A stretch of DNA of 35,104 nucleotides. Origin: a virus. How positions within the stretch are numbered: the stretch's first letter is position 1; each line of letters opens with the position of its first letter. The notes under the pieces were generated by a model that was not told the origin of the DNA, ran no database searches, and worked only from the letters and a program-made list of their open reading frames with translations. The translations under genes and the position numbers were made by a program. Below, in pieces: positions 29,371 through 35,104 of the stretch. Location: positions 1 through 35,104 of IMG/VR virus record IMGVR_UViG_3300037540_000380; one strand, 5' to 3'.

Positions 29371-29439
29371 TAGGTTGCCTCATCAGTGAATGAGTCCCTA
29401 ACTCATTCAGACGGGGAATTGCTTCCCCGTTTCGGCTTA
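29371..29439 (-). ncRNA. Type II hammerhead ribozyme 1
   Basis: UAAGCC, GAAA, stem III CGGGG/CCCCG with an 8-nt loop, triplet GUC with predicted cleavage between 29410 and 29409, stem I UGAAUGAG/CUCAUUCA with loop UUAGGGA, CUGAUGA, GGC. Loop UAGG pairs with flank CCUA. UAA is the stop of the 29437 gene. First of nine in transcription order. Confidence 0.92.
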
Positions 29440-29628
29440 TCTGAACCACATCTCTGTAATCTTGGCCTCATCTTCCAGCCTCAGATTCTTCATTGCTCTC
29501 TCGGCACCCTGTCGGGTTTTCCAAGATTTGATTGCGGCTGGCCTCTGACCTGTTACAAAGCAATGTCCCTTCCCAACAAACCAAATGGCATCGCCCATCT
29601 TCTTTTCTAATTGAATGACGAATTTCAT
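29437..29628 (-). CDS. Hypothetical protein, 63 aa, first gene of the ribozyme operon
   Basis: The start is ATG 29628 (MKFVIQLEKKMGDAIWFVGK) with AAGGAG 6 nt upstream; a longer reading to 29667 has no SD and begins in the U-rich tract. The protein is basic (RQGAERAMKNLR) with beta-alpha-beta character. No family recognised. It ends within hammerhead 1. Confidence 0.65.
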   Translation of the reverse strand: MKFVIQLEKKMGDAIWFVGKGHCFVTGQRPAAIKSWKTRQGAERAMKNLRLEDEAKITEMWFR

Positions 29629-29674
29629 GATGTGCTCCTTCTGACCAGCGCTTGGCTGGACACTCATTTAATGG

Positions 29675-29753
29675 AAAAAAAGAAAAAAAAATTTTGAACC
29701 ATCATCTCAGCCTGCCGAATCCGAATGATGTTGACCTTCAGATTCGGAGGCTG
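29675..29753 (-). other. Leader stem-loop with possible pseudoknot followed by U tract
   Basis: CAGCCT-CCGAATC (29753-29741) pairs with GATTCGG-C-AGGCTG (29721-29708), 13 bp with one bulge. The loop contains CATCAT (29730-29725), which can pair with ATGATG (29705-29700) just after the stem, giving an H-type pseudoknot or an alternative hairpin. A U-rich run follows at 29691-29675, then the first gene of the ribozyme operon. It may be a terminator or attenuator. Confidence 0.55.
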
Positions 29754-30052
29754 CCCATAAATGATTCAATCTCTCATTTGATTTTGGATTCCATGATACG
29801 GTGGCCGCTCATCCATGGTTTCAAGGTACGAAAAAAATCTTCGTCCAAATTACCTGGGGTCTTTTCGGAATTCCCAATCCTCGAAGTTTGATTCTCAGAT
29901 TCCCTTGATTGAATTTGAAGGGGGTCTCTCTTTCCTCGGGTTCTCCTCTCGCCTTTGGCTAGGATGACTTATCGGAAAGGACCTTCTGACCATCGTGATT
30001 CCCGTCAGGTTCTTCCTAACTCTATGCATCCCTGGAAAAAGATTTTAAGAGT

Positions 30053-30070
30053 CCGAATTTTAGGATTCGG
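30053..30070. repeat. Inverted repeat CCGAAT-6-ATTCGG
   Basis: CCGAAT TTTAGG ATTCGG, a perfect 6-bp inverted repeat. The same half-sites occur in the leader stem at 29715-29747. A possible protein-binding site or RNA hairpin. Confidence 0.45.
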
Positions 30071-30246
30071 AATCTGAGTTTCTCTCTTCTATTTCTTCAG
30101 GGGCTCCGCTGACCGGCTCGTGATGGCTAAGGCTCCCATCCTGCCCCCTGCTTTGATTTTTGCGATGACTGCGGTATCGATGCTGCCCCGTATGTCCTCG
30201 CGATTTTTCTATGTTCCCTCCTTGGTTCGTGTTCGAATCTTGTTCT

Positions 30247-30276
30247 ATTATATATGCAATAATCATTCCAAATCAA
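30247..30276 (-). promoter_or_regulatory. Strong sigma70-like promoter for the ribozyme operon
   Basis: Minus strand TTGATT (30276-30271), 18-bp spacer, perfect TATAAT (30252-30247). The surroundings are AT-rich, with A/T tracts upstream (30290-30320) that could act as an UP element. Predicted start near 30240, giving a leader of about 600 nt before the first gene at 29628. Confidence 0.7.
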
Positions 30277-30326
30277 GGATTTTTTCAAGTTTTTTTCATT
30301 TTTTTCTAATTTTTTTTCATCCAGTC

Positions 30327-30346
30327 TAAATCCACTATTCATGCGG
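30327..30346. repeat. Direct repeat, copy 1 (CCACTATTCATGCGG core)
   Basis: The 15-bp core CCACTATTCATGCGG is identical to the copy at 30488-30507; with the TAAA before it, 19 of 20 bases match. The copies are 161 bp apart and in the same orientation, flanking the palindrome region. Confidence 0.6.
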
Positions 30347-30461
30347 CTCTTCAAGGGTAGTAGATATTTCAAGTGCAGCTGAGAGAGAATATTCAGGAAA
30401 AAACAAGGATGAGAAGGGAGAAGAAAGGAAAAACATATACTTTTAGATAGTTTCTGGGAAT

Positions 30462-30477
30462 AAAAAGATATCTTTTT
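30462..30477. repeat. 16-bp perfect palindrome AAAAAGATATCTTTTT
   Basis: The palindrome lies between the two direct repeats. A partial copy (GATATCTTTTTT) occurs at about 30531. It may be a binding site for a dimeric protein or a DNA-unwinding element. Confidence 0.5.
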
Positions 30478-30487
30478 GTATACAGCT

Positions 30488-30507
30488 TAAAGCCACTATT
30501 CATGCGG
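30488..30507. repeat. Direct repeat, copy 2 (CCACTATTCATGCGG core)
   Basis: Second copy of the repeat described at 30327-30346, with one base difference in the extended 20-bp version (TAAAG against TAAAT). Confidence 0.6.
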
Positions 30508-30776
30508 GTTTAGCAGGATTTATCCTTTTTGATATCTTTTTTGTTTACTATCGATTCCAGGCTCAAAACCCTAGGTATCACAAAATGGAACCTGCCTTGC
30601 CCAGGTATCTCTAAGTGCCCATAAACAGTAGACTTATTTCCTTATGATTAAGTGATGAAAATTGGAACAAAAGTGGCAGGAATTGATACTTTTTGGAGGG
30701 TTTCTGGAGGCCAAAAATGAAAAAATGACGCGAAATTGGCCGTTAGATTTTTTCAAAAAGTGAAGTTTCCAAGAAT

Positions 30777-31736
30777 TTACAGCTGAGAATTGAAGATTTC
30801 CCAGAATTTCGCATATCCAAGGGAGGCGGGATCTTCTCCCTCAGGGAGGTCGAGAATCATTAGTCGAGGTGCAAGGCCCATCAAATTCATCACTATCTGC
30901 TCCTTCTCAATCACATCCGCATCAAAGGCTGCAACAAGAATCTCCGGCTGGACCACTTCTGCTATCATCCTGGCCTGAGATGGATAGATAGTTTTGCCGA
31001 ACAAAGATGACCCGCAATCATCTCCCACCGCCATTGCATCAAAATATCCCTCAGTGAGAATCAAGATTCCTCTTCTCTTTACCCTGTCCACATTAAGAAG
31101 GAATCGATTCACAGGCATGGAACCATTATCAGCTGCTGATGAAATGTAAGGATTGAAAGCCTGGCCCGTGATGTCTCTTCCCTGGAAAGCAACAAGTTGA
31201 GCCTGGAAAAAAACTGGAAGAATGATGCGATATCTGAACTTCTGCTCCCTCCACACCCCAGCGCTGCAATATCTCAATCCCCAGCGAACTGATTTCTCCC
31301 TGGAGATTCCCCTTTGAAGAAGATAATTCATTGCCGAGCGGCTTCTGATAACAGGAATGCAATTGGTGGGGTACTCAATCTCAACAGGAGTGAAATCATC
31401 TTCCTCTTCCTCTGGCTCCTTTTCAAGTTCCTCCATTATCCTTACCTCATCCATGATGAAGCGGGTGGAAAACTCTTTTATTCTCTCCTGCGCGGCTCTC
31501 CAGCTCACCCCTTCCAGATGTTGAATCAATTGAACTGGTCCTCCCCTGTGGGTAGGATTCCTCCAACATCTCCAGGCGCCGAGTCTCTTCCCACTATCAG
31601 AAACATTTATCCATAACTTAGGACTGTCAGAATCACACTCTGGACAAAAGATATAAGCAAAATTGCCCTTTGATCTCATATCTGGCTCGATGTCCAGGGA
31701 CTCGAGATACCTTAGGACATCAAAATTCTCTACCAT
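30777..31736 (-). CDS. DnaG-like DNA primase
   Basis: The start is ATG 31736 (MVENFDVLRYLESLDIEPDM) because GGAGGA lies 5 nt upstream; the ATG at 31760 has its SD too close. Zinc-binding domain: FCPECDSDSP, then WRCWRNPTHRGG (C-C-C-H), with LIQHLEGVSWRAAQERI after it. A Toprim domain has ILTEGYFDAMAVG (Glu) and AAFDADV (DxD). At 319 aa it is a compact primase with zinc finger and RNA polymerase core but without the DnaB-binding C-terminus of DnaG. It is coupled to the preceding gene (ATGGTAG). The DnaB-like helicase is three genes upstream. Confidence 0.9.
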   Translation of the reverse strand: MVENFDVLRYLESLDIEPDMRSKGNFAYIFCPECDSDSPKLWINVSDSGKRLGAWRCWRNPTHRGGPVQLIQHLEGVSWRAAQERIKEFSTRFIMDEVRIMEELEKEPEEEEDDFTPVEIEYPTNCIPVIRSRSAMNYLLQRGISREKSVRWGLRYCSAGVWREQKFRYRIILPVFFQAQLVAFQGRDITGQAFNPYISSAADNGSMPVNRFLLNVDRVKRRGILILTEGYFDAMAVGDDCGSSLFGKTIYPSQARMIAEVVQPEILVAAFDADVIEKEQIVMNLMGLAPRLMILDLPEGEDPASLGYAKFWEIFNSQL

Positions 31737-31963
31737 CGCTCTCCTCCATCCTCCGTCCACTTTAGAAACGGAGCAAGAGGAGTGGGAGAATAGATAACTC
31801 CTCCTCCCATTTCATTTGCCATTGTGATTCCTTCCAAAACATCCTCAGCAATTCTCTTGGAGGTCAGCCATAAACCCGGGTCGAGGGCTGTGATTCTTTT
31901 CAGGGCTTGCTCCATTACCTCATAATGCTTTAATTGAATGTAAACTCTCTCTTTACTATCCAT
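31730..31963 (-). CDS. Hypothetical protein, 77 aa
   Basis: MDSKERVYIQLKHYEVMEQA, LKRITALDPGLWLTSKRIAE, then a Gly/Pro-rich end. The first 55 residues are helical. No family recognised. It overlaps the helicase upstream by 34 bp and the primase downstream by 7 bp, so it is tied into the replication operon. SD GAGGAGAAGG precedes the ATG. Confidence 0.7.
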   Translation of the reverse strand: MDSKERVYIQLKHYEVMEQALKRITALDPGLWLTSKRIAEDVLEGITMANEMGGGVIYSPTPLAPFLKWTEDGGERW

Positions 31964-33294
31964 CCCTTCTCCTCGTACACTTTCATTCTTTCCTTTGAAT
32001 GCCTCTTCAGATAGGTATGGCTCATATCCCAGAAATCAATTATGTGGACAGATTCTTTTTCATCGGTTTTTCTCAGTCCCCGCCCTACCTTCTGAACTGC
32101 CTTTATTTCTGATCTCCCTCCACTTGCAATAATTATTGCGTCCAGGGTAGGAATGTTCACTCCCTCATCCCAGATGGGCGAAGATATCACAATCAATTTT
32201 CCCATTTTAGAATTGAGGAGGGTCTTAACCTTATTTCTCTGCTCACTCGATGTTCCTCCATGAACATAATCCGCTCTTCCCTCGAACAAATCTTCCAGAA
32301 TTTCGCCATGAGCCAAGGCTTTGACCTGAATCAACACAGATTTTCCTTGGTCAGCGAGGAATCCTGCCTCTCTGACGATGAGATGATTTCTATCCTCGTG
32401 CTCTACAATCCCCTTCTGATAGACTTTCCTGAAATGATTCTCCTGAGCAGCGGCAAAATCTATCTCGGGCCGTAAAAAGCGGACAAAGGCCTGAGACAAA
32501 TATCCCTCTTCCACCCCTCTCTGATATGAATAGTCATAAATTGTTGGGCCAAGGAGTCCAGTGCTCAGATAAAATCCCTCCTCATCAGGGCGGGTGGTTC
32601 CAGTCAGGCCAATTCTCACAGAACAGCCCACCTTCTTCAGCAAATCCCGGTAAGTATCAGCAGGCGCATGGTGGGCTTCATCAATGATGACGATATCAAG
32701 AGGGTTCTTTGCGGCAATATAAGAGCGAAGAGATTGAATCATCCCCACTGTTCTTTTTGTCCACATCTTATTTCCATCACCCACCCTACCAATTGGCCGG
32801 CCAATGAGGGTTTCAAATTCATCATGGGCCTGAGTGAAAATGTCCTTTGTATGGCAAATGAAAAGACCTCTTGCGTGGGGGGCAGATGCAAATATCATTG
32901 CCGCAAGAGTCGTCTTCCCGAGTCCTGTGGGCATGCTGATAATCCCTCTTTTCTTTGTGATAATCTCAGCAAGTGCCTCATTCTGATATGGACGAGAGTC
33001 GATGACCTGATTCGACCATCTCTCTTCCATCTTGATGTTCTTTTCCTCGAAAGATTTCCTCAAATCGAGGACGAACTTTCCCTGGAGGTAAGGAATGAAT
33101 CCGGCGAACATCCATCCCTTCTTTGAAACCATCTGAACTAATCTTGCTTTCCGCTCCTCCTTCTCATACCACTCCTTCCAGAATGAGAGATATTTTCCAA
33201 TCCTTTTTCTGTCACTCTCCTCAGGAAGGTAGGCCCAAATGTGACTCCTTTGGACAATCTTAACTGGAGTTTTTCGAGGACTTCTCAGAACCAC
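31930..33294 (-). CDS. SF2 DEAH-type helicase (UvsW/RadD-like)
   Basis: Motifs: Walker A SMPTGLGKTTLAAM, motif II IIDEAHHAP, motif III GLTGTTRPDE and motif VI VQKVGRGLRK, with QNEALAEI as Q-type element before Walker A. The arrangement is that of UvsW/RadD/XPB-like helicases, which remodel forks and recombination intermediates. The start is given as GTG 33294, because GGAGG lies 10 nt upstream; the ATG at 33339 lacks an SD and would overlap the DnaB gene by 80 bp. The product is 454 aa. Confidence 0.85.
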   Translation of the reverse strand: MVLRSPRKTPVKIVQRSHIWAYLPEESDRKRIGKYLSFWKEWYEKEERKARLVQMVSKKGWMFAGFIPYLQGKFVLDLRKSFEEKNIKMEERWSNQVIDSRPYQNEALAEIITKKRGIISMPTGLGKTTLAAMIFASAPHARGLFICHTKDIFTQAHDEFETLIGRPIGRVGDGNKMWTKRTVGMIQSLRSYIAAKNPLDIVIIDEAHHAPADTYRDLLKKVGCSVRIGLTGTTRPDEEGFYLSTGLLGPTIYDYSYQRGVEEGYLSQAFVRFLRPEIDFAAAQENHFRKVYQKGIVEHEDRNHLIVREAGFLADQGKSVLIQVKALAHGEILEDLFEGRADYVHGGTSSEQRNKVKTLLNSKMGKLIVISSPIWDEGVNIPTLDAIIIASGGRSEIKAVQKVGRGLRKTDEKESVHIIDFWDMSHTYLKRHSKERMKVYEEKGWIVKREFTFN

Positions 33295-34723
33295 TCTCTT
33301 CTTCTTCCTCCATTCCTTCTGCCAATCTCCCGAAATCATAGGACTGCTTGCAAAATTGCCCTATCCTATAATCTTGCACTATCCCGGCAACATATCCCTC
33401 CATCCCAAAGTGCCTGTCAACCACCCAAACAAATCTCACCTTTCCCTGCTTCTCCTCATCTGGACTCTGGCATATAGCAAAAGCCTCATCACAATGGGCC
33501 GCTTTTCTCTTGTCCTCGGCGAAATGAGCCATGGTGATATACTTCTTCCCATAAGCCTTAGCCGTCACTTGTGAGAAGCCAATCATGAGTAAATTTCGCT
33601 CATCGGCAATCCGAGCATGAGCCTCGTAGACATAATTTATTCCATGTCGATATTCTCCAGACGGCAATTTCATGATATCAGGGTAGTCATTGATAATCAC
33701 ATCAGGCACAAATCCCTCATTTATTTCCAGGCTGTCCAGATATGACTCAAATTGAGGAACAGAACAGCTCCCTCTAGGAAAGTCTTTGATTATCAGACGG
33801 CCTCCAAATTGCTTTGCTGCCTTGACTCCCCTTCTCACTTTCTCGTAGTCCTTAATTGTTCCAGGGCGAATCATCTTTTGCTGGAGGGAATATCCACCTT
33901 CACCATCAGAAACAAGGACCCGGGTTCTAAATTTCAATGGAGACTCAGGGCTGTCGGTCAGATGAGTGCCGGCGGCTCCTGAGAGATTCATATCATACCT
34001 GTCCTCCAGGGCATCTCTTGTCAAATCTCCATGAGTCACATGAAGGGTATTCAAGCCCTTGAGAATAGCACCCCGACCGAAATGGACCCCTCCCCACGAT
34101 TTTCCCTTCTTCTCCTGGCCCATAATCAGGATGAAAAATTTCCTCTGGAGATGCGCCCCTCTCCTGTCAAATGGCTCAATCCCAAACGGCATCAATCTAG
34201 TCCTGGCGGTATTCCTTCTCCACATCCTCCTCTCAATCGCCTCGGACGAAAAGAAATCAGTACCAAGGTTTAATTCAACAGCCCCAACCTTCAGGACATC
34301 AATGAGGGCCGCCTTTGCTCCTTCCAAATCCCATCGTCTTGCAAGATTGGCAACCCGGGTTGCGGTTTCCAAATAGCCTTGCTTCCTGGCAAACTCATCT
34401 ACCCTCTTGACGACATACTCCCGATTGACTCCATTACTCGAAGCCAATTTGTTGATGAGAGCCCGCAATTGGGTCTCGCTCCCCTTTGCTATAAATCCCT
34501 GCTCGAGAGCGTACTCAAACTCATCAGCGAAATGATCCTTTGGTGCTTCCCTGGTGAGCGACTCATCATAAAAGCGATAAATCACTCTCAGGATTCCACC
34601 AGGAATCTCTCCAAGCATTTCAGGGGTGATGATACCTCGGGCAAATCTGAGGAAAGGGTCATCGGTGATTGAGAGGTATAAAATCCCCTCAACCATATAC
34701 TCGGTAAGCTCCCATCCCTTCAT
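33260..34723 (-). CDS. dnaB: DnaB-like replicative helicase
   Basis: The 487-aa protein has an N-terminal helical domain and a RecA-type core with Walker A MGQEKKGKSWGGVH near residue 201 (GxxxxGKS), Walker B PDVIINDYPDIMK near 340, and LLMIGFSQVTAKAYG near 381 as the strand with a conserved Gln. This is the pattern of SF4/DnaB/gp41 helicases. The C-terminus is acidic (EEEEESGSEKSS). The ATG follows the preceding stop (TAGATG) with CGGAG upstream. The primase and SF2 helicase follow in the same operon. Confidence 0.83.
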   Translation of the reverse strand: MKGWELTEYMVEGILYLSITDDPFLRFARGIITPEMLGEIPGGILRVIYRFYDESLTREAPKDHFADEFEYALEQGFIAKGSETQLRALINKLASSNGVNREYVVKRVDEFARKQGYLETATRVANLARRWDLEGAKAALIDVLKVGAVELNLGTDFFSSEAIERRMWRRNTARTRLMPFGIEPFDRRGAHLQRKFFILIMGQEKKGKSWGGVHFGRGAILKGLNTLHVTHGDLTRDALEDRYDMNLSGAAGTHLTDSPESPLKFRTRVLVSDGEGGYSLQQKMIRPGTIKDYEKVRRGVKAAKQFGGRLIIKDFPRGSCSVPQFESYLDSLEINEGFVPDVIINDYPDIMKLPSGEYRHGINYVYEAHARIADERNLLMIGFSQVTAKAYGKKYITMAHFAEDKRKAAHCDEAFAICQSPDEEKQGKVRFVWVVDRHFGMEGYVAGIVQDYRIGQFCKQSYDFGRLAEGMEEEEESGSEKSSKNSS

Positions 34724-35104
34724 CTAAAACTCCGCGCCAACCTTTATCCAATCCATGATTGCGTTCTTATCCAGATACGATGGTAAAATCTGCTCATAAG
34801 TGTAATTTGAAATGAGATTTCCGAGATGGATGGGTCTTTCCTCGAAGAACCATTTCAGCGAGGAAAAGAGATAATCCACAAGATCAGATATTTTTGGCGC
34901 GGTTCCATACTCCTTCTTCAGCTTCTCCCTGTACTTAACCAACTTGTTTGCAGAGAGAAGAAATCCATTTTTCTCCTTCTGAGTATATCGTGGGTACTCA
35001 GTGTGACGAATCTTCTTCCCAAACTCTGCCATCAGCTCCTCGGCAATATCCTGGTACTCTCCTTTCTCAGGTTGAATCCAACCAACTCCAGAAAAGGAAT
35101 ATTT
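34724..35104 (-). CDS. Hypothetical protein, C-terminal 126 aa, cut by window edge
   Basis: The frame is open from 35104, with 24 codons before the first ATG at 35032, and no SD is seen near that ATG (GCCGAGGAGCTG is adjacent, with GAGGAG too close). The gene therefore probably starts outside the window. The visible part includes EELMAEFGKKIRHTEYPRYT and a helical region (KISDLVDYLFSSLKWFFEER). No family recognised. It directly precedes the DnaB-like gene, so a helicase loader or regulator is conceivable but not shown. Confidence 0.65.
   Translation of the reverse strand, partial: KYSFSGVGWIQPEKGEYQDIAEELMAEFGKKIRHTEYPRYTQKEKNGFLLSANKLVKYREKLKKEYGTAPKISDLVDYLFSSLKWFFEERPIHLGNLISNYTYEQILPSYLDKNAIMDWIKVGAEF

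Larger units (their letters stand above)
29629..30776. other. About 1.15 kb gene-free control region, candidate replication origin
   Basis: No credible gene lies here; short frames lack SD sites and cover the promoter. The region is AT-rich, especially 30240-30570 and 30700-30776, and sits between the primase/helicase genes and the accessory operon. It holds a promoter, two copies of a 15-bp direct repeat, a 16-bp palindrome, GATACCT repeated at about 30572 and 30604, four copies of the 7-mer TCCGAAT or its complement (near 29720, 29743, 30052, 30065), and a structured leader. Origin function is inference from content and position. Confidence 0.5.

Noticed and set aside
22706-29439. Intergenic hairpins as intrinsic terminators
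   Set aside because: No U tract follows stem III or stem I; a conserved GAAA/CUGAUGA core and pseudoknot explain them better.
22700-29440. Spaced similar repeats resembling a CRISPR or iteron array
   Set aside because: The conserved parts are the hammerhead core, the spacing is set by genes, and the variable parts are self-complementary stems, not spacers.
29336-29449. N-terminal extension of the amidoligase frame to 29449
   Set aside because: It would translate through hammerhead 1 and has no SD; ATG 29335 has GGAGGTGGG.
30215-30250. GTTCGAATC resembling a tRNA T-loop on the plus strand
   Set aside because: The flanking bases cannot form a T-stem or an acceptor stem.
30060-30372. Two minus-strand frames of 68 and 81 aa in the control region
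   Set aside because: They overlap each other and the promoter, have no SD, and are low in complexity.

Overview
The window is 35.1 kb of a double-stranded DNA tailed-phage genome, probably from an uncultured virus. Every supported gene lies on the minus strand, so transcription runs from high to low coordinates. Genes are tightly packed, with ATGA/TAATG stop-start overlaps and strong Shine-Dalgarno (SD) sites (GGAGG, often GGAGGTGGG). No structural, packaging or lysis gene is recognisable. The host cannot be named from this sequence.

Layout in the direction of transcription. (1) 35104-30777: replication start-up genes: a partial gene, a DnaB-like helicase, an SF2 helicase, a small protein and a DnaG-like primase. 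(2) 30776-29629: about 1.15 kb without genes, holding a sigma70-like promoter, direct repeats, a 16-bp palindrome and a structured leader; it is an origin or control-region candidate. (3) 29628-22445: an accessory operon of mostly tiny genes plus an amidoligase, a class II glutamine amidotransferase, a metallopeptidase-like protein and a Toprim/Topo VI-A-like protein. (4) 22341-15809: a Hel308-like helicase, small zinc and membrane proteins, a possible sigma-like factor and a methyltransferase. (5) 15822-6692: QueC, FolE, DpdA, QueD and QueE (7-deazaguanine DNA modification), interleaved with a sliding clamp, a UDG-DNA polymerase A fusion and a clamp loader. (6) 6649-1: a recombination module with a gp32-like SSB, RecA/UvsX, RuvC and the start of an SbcC/Rad50 ATPase.

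The most striking discovery is in the accessory operon. Nine intergenic elements (22706-29439) each carry the complete type II hammerhead ribozyme core: GAAA, stem III, a GUC or AUC cleavage triplet, stem I and CUGAUGA, with stem II open. In all nine the stop codon of the upstream gene sits at or within a few bases of the 5' strand of stem II, and the SD and start of the next gene follow the 3' strand. A loop I to 3'-flank pseudoknot covaries between copies (AGUCU/AGACU, UUGUCU/AGACAA, UGACCU/AGGUCA, AUAGUCU/AGACUAU), and stem II covaries too (GCC/GGC, AUC/GAU, CCC/GGG). The predicted outcome is a polycistronic RNA that cuts itself into mono- to pentacistronic pieces, each starting with a 5'-OH hairpin and ending with a hairpin bearing a 2',3'-cyclic phosphate. 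Type II hammerheads are known from phage and metagenomes; a nine-member array punctuating one operon with built-in stop codons is, to my knowledge, not described.
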